Assembly (NCBI GenBank): GCA_009784025.1 | Contig: WQVK01000001.1 | Location: 1-64,000 of the forward strand | DNA from: Defluviitaleaceae bacterium | GTDB taxonomy: Bacteria; Bacillota; Clostridia; Lachnospirales; WQUN01 | DNA length: 64,000 nt | Direction of reading: 5' to 3' | Shown: positions 30,809 to 40,926 of the stretch, piece after piece | Position numbering within the stretch: position 1 is the first letter of the stretch | Layout: each line of letters begins with the position of its first letter | Made by a program: the position numbers and the translations under genes | Notes under the pieces: model-generated | What the model was told of the DNA's origin: nothing | The model's input: the letters and a program-made list of their open reading frames with translations, nothing else | Database searches by the model: none

Positions 30809-31831
30809 CTACTCCAATATCCAAACATTAATATTCCTTCTCCCAAACTGCAGGGCGTCGCTTAGTTCTTCCATAAAAAGGTCTATGCGGTAGCCGCGTA
30901 TTGCGCCCCCTACGTCTGCTGCTAGGGCGAAGCCGTAGCCTTCTACGTATAGGCGGGTGCCCAGTGGGATTAGGTTACGGTCCACAGCCACTATGCCGTG
31001 TTCAACTTCGCGGCCAGAGGCAGTTATTCTGTACCATGGGTCACAGGGGTGTTTGCCGGTGCAGCCAAAGCCTGCGGTGTAGGCGGTGGCTTCCATGCGT
31101 ACCTGGCGAACATAATGGAAGTCTGGGCTGGTTACGTCAGTTAGCTGGCCCAGGCGGGCTGTGCCTACGTCTATTATGGCATTTGTGGGGTAAAATAGGG
31201 TGTTTTGGCCTATTAATTCGCGGTTTTTTTCGTAGCCGCCAATGTAGATTATTTCGGTTACGGTGGCGTGCTTGCCGGGCGCACCTTCTTGGCGAACATG
31301 GGTGAATCCTTGTTTTACAGAGGAGGTGTGGTTTTCTATTGTTTCATAGGGTAGGTATGTTGTGTCAATTTGCTGGCGGCTGCGCCAGGTGAAAAGGCGG
31401 ATGGCTTCGCCGTTTTGTATTTGGCGGTCTACATCGCCGTTGAATACGAATGGTGTGATAAATTCTTGCTGTAGCGAGGTTATCACATTGGCCACGGTGA
31501 TGCCTGGCAAGGCGGTGCGGGTGGCAGGTTCACCATTGTCTATTTGCACGGTAAATACTATTTCCCGGTCTATGGCGATGGTCATGCCATCGAAAGTTTC
31601 GGCCAGCAGGCGATGGTTGGTACGGTCGGATTGCCCTAGGGTGATGCCTGCTTCGCTAAGGAAATCACTAACAGTGGCCGCCCGCGTGCGAAGCTCTTGC
31701 CTCTCGGCTTCGTCGTATAGGGTCACATACATATGGTTGGATTCTGCCGCGAAGAACGACAGCGCCAGCGGGAACGCCAACACAGCAACCAAGGCAAGTA
31801 GGCCTACAGATAGCTTTTTTATTGTGTCCAT
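30809..31831 (-). CDS. Cell-wall protein with DUF348/G5-like repeats and 3D (Rpf-like) domain
   Basis: C-terminal MEATAYTAGFGCTGKHPCDPWYRITASGREVEHGIVAVDRNLIPLGTRLYVEGYG. Confidence 0.9.
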   Translation of the reverse strand: MDTIKKLSVGLLALVAVLAFPLALSFFAAESNHMYVTLYDEAERQELRTRAATVSDFLSEAGITLGQSDRTNHRLLAETFDGMTIAIDREIVFTVQIDNGEPATRTALPGITVANVITSLQQEFITPFVFNGDVDRQIQNGEAIRLFTWRSRQQIDTTYLPYETIENHTSSVKQGFTHVRQEGAPGKHATVTEIIYIGGYEKNRELIGQNTLFYPTNAIIDVGTARLGQLTDVTSPDFHYVRQVRMEATAYTAGFGCTGKHPCDPWYRITASGREVEHGIVAVDRNLIPLGTRLYVEGYGFALAADVGGAIRGYRIDLFMEELSDALQFGRRNINVWILE

Positions 31832-31968
31832 ATTATCTCCTCCGAGTTGTCTGGGATTGAATCCCATCTGTTTGTCTACATTATTAACAGTTCGGTGGAG
31901 ATATTAACATCCAGTTAACAGAATTGCAAACATTTTTCATCGCAATTTAACAAATAAAATGACAAAAA

Positions 31969-32988
31969 TTACCATTTACAAGAAAATGGAGGCTGTAAAA
32001 TCCCCTTTTCTGTAATGAATCCAGCAATCAAATTTGCCGGTGTGACATCAAAAGAAGGGTTAAATGTTTTGATGTTTTCCGGGGCGAGGGGGGTCTTGTA
32101 CCATTCATGGGTGATTTCCTTGCCGTCCCGTTCTTCTATTACAATATGCCCGCCGGTTGCCGTGGCTGGGTCTATGGTAGAGCTTGGGGCGCATACATAA
32201 AACGGAATACCATAATGCTTGGCCAAGATAGCCACCATTAGCGTACCTATCTTGTTGGCGGTGTCTCCATTGGCGGCAACCCTATCGCAGCCCACGAAAA
32301 TAACATCTATCAACCCCTTGGCCATAACCACCGCTGCCATATTGTCGCAAATAAGGGTAACATCTACCCCGGCGTTTTGCAGCTCGAAGGCTGTAAGCCT
32401 CGCCCCCTGAAGCAATGGCCGCGTTTCATCTGCAAAAACTCGCACATCTACCCAGGCCTCCTGTGCGGCATAAACAGGCGCGAGGGCAGTACCATACTCT
32501 GAAGCCGCAAGCCCGCCCGCATTGCAATGGGTAAGCACGCCCATGCCAGGCTTTAGCAAAGCTGCCCCATGCCGCCCAATAGCACGGCAAATACGGCTAT
32601 CATCACTTAAAATCCTCTCTGCCGTCTGTTTCAGTGCTACCAAAATCTCCCCTACGGGCCTAGCTCTATTTTTCTCCAGCGCCGCAGCCATCTCTCCAAG
32701 TGCCCAATTTAAATTAACCGCCGTAGGCCGCGCGCCAGACAAATATTTCCTGCCATTCTCAAACTCGCAAAAAAAATCCCCAGATGGCTGCTGCTTCATA
32801 TGAATATACAAACCCATAGCCGCCGCAATGCCGATGGCTGGCGCACCCCGCACCCTAAGCTTAAAAATAGCCTCGTAAACCTGCCTTATATCAGTCAAAC
32901 TTATGTATTCTACAGCGCCAGGCAGCAGCGTTTGGTCAACAATAACAACCGCAGAATTAGCGTCGTCTAGTTGGATGGTTTTTAGCAT
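31969..32988 (-). CDS. mtnA: S-methyl-5-thioribose-1-phosphate isomerase
   Basis: VRGAPAIGIAAAMG, THCNAGGLAASEYGTALAP, VGCDRVAANGDTANKIGT. Confidence 0.95.
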   Translation of the reverse strand: MLKTIQLDDANSAVVIVDQTLLPGAVEYISLTDIRQVYEAIFKLRVRGAPAIGIAAAMGLYIHMKQQPSGDFFCEFENGRKYLSGARPTAVNLNWALGEMAAALEKNRARPVGEILVALKQTAERILSDDSRICRAIGRHGAALLKPGMGVLTHCNAGGLAASEYGTALAPVYAAQEAWVDVRVFADETRPLLQGARLTAFELQNAGVDVTLICDNMAAVVMAKGLIDVIFVGCDRVAANGDTANKIGTLMVAILAKHYGIPFYVCAPSSTIDPATATGGHIVIEERDGKEITHEWYKTPLAPENIKTFNPSFDVTPANLIAGFITEKGILQPPFSCKW

Positions 32989-33081
32989 GGTTATGTCTCC
33001 TTTAATTAAAAACCGTCAGAGGCTTTGCCTCCGACACCTCCAAAAACTTTTTTGGAAAAAAATTTTATCCAAAAACTAATT

Positions 33082-33435
33082 TTAATTTGGTTTTATAGGG
33101 TTTATGTGGTTGTTTTGTAGGGTTAGCATATTGCGGGCCTGGGATAGTAGAAATTCTTGGAATTCTGGCAAGAGATTATCGTAGATGTTTAGTAGTTCCT
33201 CTATTTGTGCACCGCGTTTTTGGGTGAACATTTGGCCATTGCCGGTTCTTAGCCAGCTTTCGCTTGCGCCGAAGATTGTGCATATTAGGTTTAGGTAGAC
33301 ATCTCTTAACTCTCTTGTGCCAGTTTCCATTGCAGAGTAGTTGCTTTGTGATATGCCTGTACGTTTGCAGAGTTCTTTTTGTGAATAGCCTAAGGTTTTT
33401 CTTAGTTCGTATAGTCGTTTATTCATTTTGTTCAA
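33082..33435 (-). CDS. XRE family HTH regulator
   Basis: LYELRKTLGYSQKELCKRTGISQSNYSAMETGTRE. Confidence 0.9.
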   Translation of the reverse strand: MNKMNKRLYELRKTLGYSQKELCKRTGISQSNYSAMETGTRELRDVYLNLICTIFGASESWLRTGNGQMFTQKRGAQIEELLNIYDNLLPEFQEFLLSQARNMLTLQNNHINPIKPN

Positions 33436-33567
33436 CTCCTAACAGATATAATATAGCGATAATTCAATCACTATGCAATAAATATCTCTATGAGAATGTG
33501 CGTTGACAATAATAGCTAAATGAGATATAATTGTAATAACAAAGCCACTGCAAACGGTGAGGTAAAA

Positions 33568-33792
33568 ATGGAGATGTATAAAGAACGCGATGAGTTAATG
33601 GATATTTTCAACTCGCTTCTCCCTGCTAAACAAAAGGAACTGATGGAATTAGCTCGCTCTATAGGCGTTGCCCAAAGCAACTTCTTGGTTAAAAAGGCCG
33701 AAGAAGCCAACCAGGCCGCGGCTGGCGGAACGCAAACAAGCCCCCAAGGGGAAATAATCCTACTTGGCGGCGTTGTTGTGCATATGGGTTAA
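33568..33792 (+). CDS. Small protein resembling the C-terminal region of the divergent XRE regulator
   Basis: MEMYKERDELMDIFNSLLPAKQKELMELARS; SD gaggt before the ATG. Confidence 0.65.
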   Translation: MEMYKERDELMDIFNSLLPAKQKELMELARSIGVAQSNFLVKKAEEANQAAAGGTQTSPQGEIILLGGVVVHMG

Positions 33793-33808
33793 TATTGGCT
33801 GGTGGCTG

Positions 33809-34222
33809 CTAAGGCGTGCGTACCCCGCCGCGAACCATGGCGCGGTCGGCATCGCTAAGGGCGTTGTATGCGCGTTGTACTCCGCCGTCTAGGCCGGTGA
33901 TATCTACAAAAACGCGACCTTCGTCAACTACCCAGTTTGCCCCGGCGGTTTGAATATCTGTGCCCCGGGCAGATAGATATTCGGCTGTTGTAAGGTTGGT
34001 GAGAATTTGTGCGATGTCGTTGCCACCGGCTACTTGGCGACCGCTGTTTAGCCTGTAAAGCTCCATGGCGTTTTGAATGGTTCTGGCAGATTGTACATCG
34101 CTGCGGAGCCTTGCGCCGTCTGTTAAGTTGAAAAATGTAGGGATGAGTATGGCCGCAATAATGGCCAAAATAGCCAGCACAATAGTAAGTTCCATCAGCG
34201 AAAATCCCTTGTTCTTCTTCAT
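33809..34222 (-). CDS. Type IV pilin-like prepilin
   Basis: MKKNKGFSLMELTIVLAILAIIAAILIPTF prepilin signal (G/F cleavage, +5 Glu). Confidence 0.92.
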   Translation of the reverse strand: MKKNKGFSLMELTIVLAILAIIAAILIPTFFNLTDGARLRSDVQSARTIQNAMELYRLNSGRQVAGGNDIAQILTNLTTAEYLSARGTDIQTAGANWVVDEGRVFVDITGLDGGVQRAYNALSDADRAMVRGGVRTP

Positions 34223-34399
34223 TATAAAATCCTCCACGATTTTTTTTGCCTTTTGTTATCCCGAAAGACGCGGGTAAATGCCTGGGTTTTTAAATAATGC
34301 GGTGAAACTGTTGAAAGAACGAATTAGAGCGACACCATAAAGCGCCAAGATGGGGCGCTTTGTGGTGGTTTTAATTGAGGTTGGGATAGCCTAAAATTG

Positions 34400-34515
34400 C
34401 AATGTAAAAGTTTTTTGCTTCTTTTTTTAAAAAAGAAGTGGAGGTGTTGGAGGCTGATCAGCTGCTACGCAACCTGCTTGCCCAAGTATCCAGGCGAAGC
34501 CTCTCGTGATTTTGT
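34400..34515. repeat. Composite dispersed repeat with inserted gctacgcaacctgcttgcccaagtatccagg segment
   Basis: Same layout at 13935-14045 and 57765-57845. Confidence 0.7.
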
Positions 34516-34518
34516 CCT

Positions 34519-35637
34519 TTACATAATCGCAGCCATCTCAAATGTAGGCAGCACTACGGCTAGTATTAGCAACACCAGCAAAAAGCCCATGAAGATTGTT
34601 ATTGTGGGTTCTATTAGCTTGCTTATACGGCGCAGGTTGTGGCTGTAGTTTTCTGCAAAGTAAGCATGGCATTTTTCCATGGTTTGTTTTATTTCGCCGG
34701 TTTCTTCGCCTATTTTTATCATGTCGGATAGGAGGGGGTCCACGTATGGTAGGTTGCTTAGGGCGTTCCATAGGGTGTGGCCTGTGGTGGTGCGGGTTAA
34801 AATGCTGCAGAAATCTGCCTGCACCTTTTTGTTGGGGATGGTGTTTATGCACATTGCTAGCGCGTCGGACACTGTAAGCCCGGCGCCCAGCACTAGGGTG
34901 AGGGTTTGGGAAAGGTGAAAGTTGACGCTAAGCTTGGCCAGCGTGGATTTTAACAGCAGGCTGTGCAGGGTAAGCGGGTTTTTGCGTAGCAAAAGTACCA
35001 GAAGTAGGGTTGCCGTGGCCAATAACAAAAGCACCATGGCGAAGTTTTGCGCAAAAAAGCCAGAGAGTGAAATAAGTAGTGATGTTATCAGCGGCAGCTG
35101 CACGCCAGATGCCTCGAACATGCGTGCATAGCCCGGCAAAACCATGGTTACGGCCAGCACGATAACAGCTAGCATCATTAAGATAACCGTGGCGGGGTAG
35201 GCCATGGTGGATATCAGCTCGGATTTTGTTTTGGTTTGCTGCTCGTAATAATCGGCCAGTTGCTGGCAGGCTTTTGCTAGTTGGCCTGTTTTTTCGCCCA
35301 CTTGTATGTACTGTTGCATAAATTCTGGGAACGCGCCTGCGGCTTCGATAGCAGCCGAAAAACTCCTGCCGCCAACAACTTCGTTGTGGATTATCGAAAT
35401 AACCCGCCCAGAGCTGCCGCCTTCAGATTGTTGCATGATAATGGGCATGGCATCCTTAACCGTAAGGCCTGCACCCAGCAAAAACGCCAGCTTGCGACAA
35501 AACGCAACAACGCCGCTTGCGGGCAGCCTTTGCCCACCGCCAGAACGTGAAAAGAAATCCCTAATATCGGTCTGCCAAATGGAAATATTTTGGCTTGCAG
35601 TTGTCATCTTTTTGTGAGCAGATGGAACAATTGGCAT
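34519..35637 (-). CDS. Type II secretion F / PilC family inner-membrane protein
   Basis: FCRKLAFLLGAGLTVKDAMPIIMQQ and duplicated GspF domain. Confidence 0.93.
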   Translation of the reverse strand: MPIVPSAHKKMTTASQNISIWQTDIRDFFSRSGGGQRLPASGVVAFCRKLAFLLGAGLTVKDAMPIIMQQSEGGSSGRVISIIHNEVVGGRSFSAAIEAAGAFPEFMQQYIQVGEKTGQLAKACQQLADYYEQQTKTKSELISTMAYPATVILMMLAVIVLAVTMVLPGYARMFEASGVQLPLITSLLISLSGFFAQNFAMVLLLLATATLLLVLLLRKNPLTLHSLLLKSTLAKLSVNFHLSQTLTLVLGAGLTVSDALAMCINTIPNKKVQADFCSILTRTTTGHTLWNALSNLPYVDPLLSDMIKIGEETGEIKQTMEKCHAYFAENYSHNLRRISKLIEPTITIFMGFLLVLLILAVVLPTFEMAAIM

Positions 35638-35887
35638 AAGAAGTCCTCTTTTGTCGAATTTTACTTTATGTTAATTATGATTAGTGAAAGTGTCAATACA
35701 CAGTGCGGGCTTGGTCTTGTTACAAAATGTGTGCAGATGTGCAGTGTGTGGCCTTGAGTATAATTGGTAAATTTTAGAGAAAAATTACGCTATTTTTTAT
35801 TTTGCTTTTATTTTCTTGGCAAAAATGGCTTATTTGGCGGGTTTCTTTGTGTGCGAGGGTGTGAAATATGCGTTTTTTTACGAAAAA

Positions 35888-35940
35888 GTGGTACCATACG
35901 GTACCATTTTCTTCGGATTATGGTACCGTATGGTACCATT
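35888..35940. repeat. GGTACC double-hairpin module, copy 4
   Basis: tggtaccatacggtaccat...atggtaccgtatggtaccat. Confidence 0.9.
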
Positions 35941-36082
35941 TTTTTGATAAAACGGGACGAAAAACTATATTTTTGTCGCTTAGACAAAATACCAACGACG
36001 AATATTTTCACACAAAAGCTGCCCGCAAAACCCATAAAAATTTATCCTCTTTTGCCCGCCGCAAGGTGGCAGAAAAAACATC

Positions 36083-36111
36083 TTGACAGACATTGTCCTA
36101 GGGATTATAAT
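36083..36111 (+). promoter_or_regulatory. Consensus sigma-A promoter TTGACA-N17-TATAAT
   Basis: ttgaca gacattgtcctagggat tataat. Confidence 0.85.
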
Positions 36112-36150
36112 CCACTCTGTTCGGTATCAAATTATTTAGGAGCAATTTAC

Positions 36151-36306
36151 ATGCCAAAACCAAAACGTGGAAGGTTAGCCCGCACTATAAAAGGCTGGCG
36201 TGGCACATGCCCAGCATGCAGCCGCACAGGTGTTAAGTTACTTTGGGAAAAATCCGATGGTGACACCCCAATAAAAGTATGCAAGCGCTGCGGCGCAAAC
36301 GCATAA
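36151..36306 (+). CDS. 51-aa zinc-ribbon microprotein
   Basis: MPKPKRGRLARTIKGWRGTCPACSRTGVKLLWEKSDGDTPIKVCKRCGANA; CPAC/CKRC; SD aggag. Confidence 0.75.
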   Translation: MPKPKRGRLARTIKGWRGTCPACSRTGVKLLWEKSDGDTPIKVCKRCGANA

Positions 36307-36334
36307 CATAGCCTGCCCCAACCCGCAGGTTTAT

Positions 36335-36407
36335 GCCGACTTAGCTCAATTGGTAGAGCAGCTGACTTGTAATCAGCAGGTCGTCGGTTCGAGTCCGACA
36401 GTCGGCT
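36335..36407 (+). tRNA. tRNA-Thr (anticodon TGT)
   Basis: Cloverleaf gccgact...agtcggc, anticodon loop cttgtaa, GGTTCGAGTCC T-arm; CCA not encoded. Confidence 0.96.
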
Positions 36408-36672
36408 TATTTTTATGCAAAGAGAACCGCTCGAGGTTTTGCCCTGGGTGCTTGGGCAATAACCGACCAGCCGACCGCGGCTCTACCCGCTTTGTTGAAA
36501 AAGCATGGCAAAACTTTAGCTTTGGATTATGGAAATTATCCGGGGCTGGAGTTTTTTTGTTTGTGCCGGGGAAAATGCCCGCCCCAGGACATCCCCCGCA
36601 TTCCTGTAAATTTCTACTGACAAACCCGAAAAAATATCGTATAATTTGTGAAAACTCACAGGAGGAAGTCTG

Positions 36673-37656
36673 ATGAAAATTTACAAGCTAAGCAACAAAA
36701 ACGGCATGGAAATGACCGTAACAAACCTAGGTTGTGCAATAATGAAGCTAATAGTGCCAGCCAAAGACGGCGCGAAGGATATCGTTTTTGGGTTTGACAC
36801 AGTTGAAGAATATGCCAAGCCTCATCCATTTTTTGGTGTGGTGGCAGGGCGGTTTGCCAACCGTATTGGCCAGGGTAAATTCACCCTTGGCGGCAAAGAA
36901 TATCAGCTAGAAACCAACGATGGCGCACATCACCTGCACGGCGGCGCAGAAGGTTTTGACAAAAAAGTTTGGGATGTCGCAGAAGCTACAGACAGCAAGA
37001 TAGTGTTCACATACGACAGCCCAGATGGCGATGCAAAATACCCCGGCAATTTGCTGGCGAAGGTAACGTACACCCTAGGCGACGATAATGTATTGCGCAT
37101 AGATTATCACGCCACCACAGCCACCGAAACAATATGCAACCTGACCAACCATAGCTACTTTAACCTAAGTGGACACGATGCAGGCAATATTTACGACCAC
37201 CAGCTGGAAATTCTGGCAGATAAAACCACCGCAGTAGACACAGGGCTTATACCAACAGGAGAATTTGCCGCTGTGGCAGGCACGCCGTTTGATTTCCGTG
37301 TGGCCAAGCCAATTGGCCAGGATATTAAGGCTGCCGGTGAAGTAAACAACACTGGCGGGTACGACCACAACTTTGTGCTTAACGCCCCAGGCAAAGCTGC
37401 CAGCGTGTATTCGCCAAAAACTGGCATTCGCATGGAGGTCTTCACAGACAGCCCAGGGATTCAGCTTTACACCAGCAATATGATAGAAGGCGGCGGCTTG
37501 GCAGCTGGCAAGGGCGCAAAATACCCTGTGCATTCTGGGTTCTGCCTAGAAACACAGCTTTTCCCGGATGGGGTTAACCACGCGCATTTCCCATCTGCAG
37601 TGGTAACTAAGGACAAACCTCAGCAATTTTACACGGAGTTTAGGTTCTCATGGTAA
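36673..37656 (+). CDS. galM: Aldose 1-epimerase
   Basis: GVVAGRFANRIGQGKF, TNHSYFNLSGH. Confidence 0.93.
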   Translation: MKIYKLSNKNGMEMTVTNLGCAIMKLIVPAKDGAKDIVFGFDTVEEYAKPHPFFGVVAGRFANRIGQGKFTLGGKEYQLETNDGAHHLHGGAEGFDKKVWDVAEATDSKIVFTYDSPDGDAKYPGNLLAKVTYTLGDDNVLRIDYHATTATETICNLTNHSYFNLSGHDAGNIYDHQLEILADKTTAVDTGLIPTGEFAAVAGTPFDFRVAKPIGQDIKAAGEVNNTGGYDHNFVLNAPGKAASVYSPKTGIRMEVFTDSPGIQLYTSNMIEGGGLAAGKGAKYPVHSGFCLETQLFPDGVNHAHFPSAVVTKDKPQQFYTEFRFSW

Positions 37657-38177
37657 GGCGGAATATGAAAAGGACGGCTAAAATGCCCGCCTTCCGCGTG
37701 ATAGGCGCTTGCATGCTGCTGGCGATGTTTGCGGTATTTGCTGCATGTGGCCGCAATGGCGGCGAAGTGGTGGACACACCAACATTGCCAGGTGGCACAG
37801 CAGAAACAATTGAACCAACCGAAACCGCCGGTATAGGCAACGACGATGTGGTTTACATTCCGCAGCCTTATGTACCGGTGGATGATACACCGGGGCCGGT
37901 AGCATTCGACCTGCCGGAAGGGGATTATAGCGAATTCTTAGATGTTACAGTTAGCGGCCGCGAAGTTACCGTGGCCTTGGAAGGCGTGGAGGCAGATTCT
38001 GTTACAATTCTTGTTTTCGGCGCGGGCAACCAGCTTGTGTATATCGAGCAAGTTGATTTCCAAACCCCATTCAGCTATGTATTCACCCTAGGTGATGGCC
38101 TGGCAGCCGGAGAATACTCCCTTATAATAGGTGGCGACGGCGAAGCCTTCCCAATGCGCGTAAATTTTGATATCTAA
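37650..38177 (+). CDS. Putative lipoprotein
   Basis: Signal peptide with lipobox-like MFAVFAAC. Confidence 0.7.
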   Translation: MVRRNMKRTAKMPAFRVIGACMLLAMFAVFAACGRNGGEVVDTPTLPGGTAETIEPTETAGIGNDDVVYIPQPYVPVDDTPGPVAFDLPEGDYSEFLDVTVSGREVTVALEGVEADSVTILVFGAGNQLVYIEQVDFQTPFSYVFTLGDGLAAGEYSLIIGGDGEAFPMRVNFDI

Positions 38178-38187
38178 GGAGATGCTC

Positions 38188-40926
38188 ATGAAAAAAATTA
38201 AAAAATTTGTCACATGCATGCTGGTTGTCAGCTTCTTGGCGGCATATATGCCCCTTACAGTTGCTGCAGTTAACCCGTTTTTGCCCCTATGGGAGCATAC
38301 TCCAGACGGCGAACCTCGTGTGTTTGAATACCCGGCTGGGTCTGGGCAGTACAGGATATTTTTGATAACATCCCACGATACGCGTTTTGTCGGGTATTGC
38401 GGGCTGTCCATTAAGGCATGGTCCGCCCCTGTGGAAAATTTAACCGATTGGACAGACCATGGGCCAATATTCACTTATCAGGCCCCAGATGGCCTTTGGG
38501 ATATCATGTTTGCGCCAGATTTGGTGGAAGTTAACCACCGCGACGGCAGGCGTGAATATTTCCTTTTCCCGCACAGCCGTGGGCCTGGACGGGAGGCTAT
38601 GATTGCTTCTGGGCCTACACCGCTTGGGCCATTTACTATTTTAAACCTTAACGAAGCAGGCACAAATACCCTGCCAGGCAGTGTAATCGGCTTCGACCCG
38701 CATATTTATATCCAGACAATAGATGACCCAGAGCACCCAGACTACGAGATTGGCTTCAGGGCCTTTGCGTACTGGGGTTTTAGGCGTTCTTGGGCAGTAG
38801 AGCTTGACCAGACTACCATGTGGTCCACAAGGCCGGGTACAAGTGTAATTGACTATTTCATACCATCTGGGGAAAGGTTTGGCGAAATCCGCGACCCTGA
38901 ATGGGTGGTTTATCCACATGTTTTCCCCGGCGAAGATTTAACTTATTTCAACCATTTTGAAGGCAAGGCTGTGCGCCGCGTGGGTAATAAATACGTGCTA
39001 ACATTTTCTGCATATTCTGGGCCAGAGTACAACCTGGGGAGCTCTAGCTCTACCATGCGTTACGCCTTTGGGGATACTCCGCTTGGCCCTTGGCGCATGG
39101 GTGGTGTATTGGTAGATTCCCGCGCGCCGGTGCTTACGCCAGACGGGCAAACTATAATGGCCAGCAGCACTTCCCATAACACCCATGGTGCAATGGAACA
39201 GATTAACGGCCATTGGTATGTGTTTTATCACCGCGCGCCAAGGCATTTTGGCTATGCGCGCCAGGCTATGGTTGCGCCGCTTTTGGTAGAATATTGCGAC
39301 CTGCCAGTGGCAGAGGGCGGTATCGTGCGGATTCATGCCTATAACCCCTTTGCGCCAGACGGCATCCATTATATAAGGGCAGCTAATGGGCTGGAGTTCC
39401 GTGGTGCACAAGTTACATCTGAAGGCTTTCAAGTGTTTGGGTTGCCGCCGTATGCTTATTATTCTGCGGGGATTACCAGCTTCCTTACCCGTGTAGGCTC
39501 GCTGCAAGATAACTGGGATATTTGGGATAACCACGCCCCGGTTACCGGCGTACACAACGGCGATGCCGTTGGTTTCTTGCATTTTGGCTTTGGCGGATTG
39601 GGCGAAAATGATCGTGGCCTGCCACCATTTGAAGGCACCGCCCAGGGTAATAATACGCAGTTTAACCTATGGCTTACACCGCGTACGGCCCAGGCTTTTT
39701 ATGTAAATGTGTGGCTAGACGGGCCATGGGATTCTCCAGGCTGGGACGGCACACAAATTGGACGCATTGAAGTGCCGGCGGGTTCTGCATTTGAGACTAC
39801 CCGCTTCACCATAGATGTTTCCCAATACGTTGACCATTTAACAGAAAAGAACGGCCTGTATCTAGTGGCAGAAGGCCCAGGCGGTGTGCTTATGGACTTA
39901 ATTGGCCTTGGCTTTAGCGCAGACCATATTGAAATAGAACGCCCAGTACCACCTTCGGTTTATATCTATGTAGATGGCAACCCCATGCCAATACCGCCGC
40001 ATCCTGTGCGTGCCACCCCAGAGAATGGCATAATGGGCTTTGATATTTATGCGCAAACCGTAAGCATTTCCCGTAATGTAATAAGCATCCCATATGTAAC
40101 CGCCGCAGCCAGCGACAGCTCTGTGGGCATTACAATCCACCAGGCCGATGGGCCTTTTGGCATGGCTTTGGTAGAATTTGACTACGATGGCGTGGTTAAA
40201 ACCTACAGAGTGCATCTTGAGCCAGAAATCACAAGGCTTGGGGCTACGATAGAATTTATCCCGGCAGAACTTGACCCTAGTTTTGCAGGGGCAGGGCGGG
40301 TCGCTTGGGAAGATGTTGTTGGCGGGTTTAGCCCGGCCGGCACAACCTTCCAAGGCGTAACCAGCGATGCGCCAGGTGCAGTTAGCTTCACCGTAAATGT
40401 GCCATACACCGGCTTTTACATGATGGAGCTAGAGCATATTGTACATGGCGGCGCGGCAGAAATTTTGCTGCAAGTTGGCGAATATACTGAAGTTTTGCTG
40501 GAAGTACAGCCAGCAGGCTGGACTCACAGTGATGTAGGCCGCCCTGTGTTTTTAAACAGTGGCGACAATAATATCACAATCACCCATGCCAGCGGGATTT
40601 TTGAGGTGCGCTCTGTTGAGTTTAGGAATATCATCCAAGACGAAACCGTGATGTGGGCAGAGGTTCTGCCAGACGGCGTGATTAGTTCTATCTTCGAGAA
40701 TACCACTGCTGTACAGCAGGATGTTTTCATGATGATTGGCGTGTATAACCAAGACGGTGTGCAAGTTAGCTCTGTTGTACAGGCGGCAGAAATTGCTGCA
40801 GGCGGCACAGGCCGCATAACCCTAGATGCCACGGGCTATATTGGCAATGGGTATTATTTTAGGGCATTTGTGCTTGGCCGCGATTTTGCGCCCATCACAC
40901 AGCCGTCACAAGGGTTTATCGAGTGA
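38188..40926 (+). CDS. Secreted glycoside hydrolase family 43-like protein with C-terminal CBM6-like module
   Basis: Signal peptide; MFAPDLVEVNHRDGRREYFLF, YRIFLITSHDTRF; C-terminal YTGFYMMELEHIVHGGAAEILLQVG. Confidence 0.8.
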   Translation: MKKIKKFVTCMLVVSFLAAYMPLTVAAVNPFLPLWEHTPDGEPRVFEYPAGSGQYRIFLITSHDTRFVGYCGLSIKAWSAPVENLTDWTDHGPIFTYQAPDGLWDIMFAPDLVEVNHRDGRREYFLFPHSRGPGREAMIASGPTPLGPFTILNLNEAGTNTLPGSVIGFDPHIYIQTIDDPEHPDYEIGFRAFAYWGFRRSWAVELDQTTMWSTRPGTSVIDYFIPSGERFGEIRDPEWVVYPHVFPGEDLTYFNHFEGKAVRRVGNKYVLTFSAYSGPEYNLGSSSSTMRYAFGDTPLGPWRMGGVLVDSRAPVLTPDGQTIMASSTSHNTHGAMEQINGHWYVFYHRAPRHFGYARQAMVAPLLVEYCDLPVAEGGIVRIHAYNPFAPDGIHYIRAANGLEFRGAQVTSEGFQVFGLPPYAYYSAGITSFLTRVGSLQDNWDIWDNHAPVTGVHNGDAVGFLHFGFGGLGENDRGLPPFEGTAQGNNTQFNLWLTPRTAQAFYVNVWLDGPWDSPGWDGTQIGRIEVPAGSAFETTRFTIDVSQYVDHLTEKNGLYLVAEGPGGVLMDLIGLGFSADHIEIERPVPPSVYIYVDGNPMPIPPHPVRATPENGIMGFDIYAQTVSISRNVISIPYVTAAASDSSVGITIHQADGPFGMALVEFDYDGVVKTYRVHLEPEITRLGATIEFIPAELDPSFAGAGRVAWEDVVGGFSPAGTTFQGVTSDAPGAVSFTVNVPYTGFYMMELEHIVHGGAAEILLQVGEYTEVLLEVQPAGWTHSDVGRPVFLNSGDNNITITHASGIFEVRSVEFRNIIQDETVMWAEVLPDGVISSIFENTTAVQQDVFMMIGVYNQDGVQVSSVVQAAEIAAGGTGRITLDATGYIGNGYYFRAFVLGRDFAPITQPSQGFIE

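Noticed and set aside
36350-36673. 107-aa ORF starting inside the tRNA
   Set aside because: Overlaps the tRNA-Thr gene and repeat sequence; not credible as protein.
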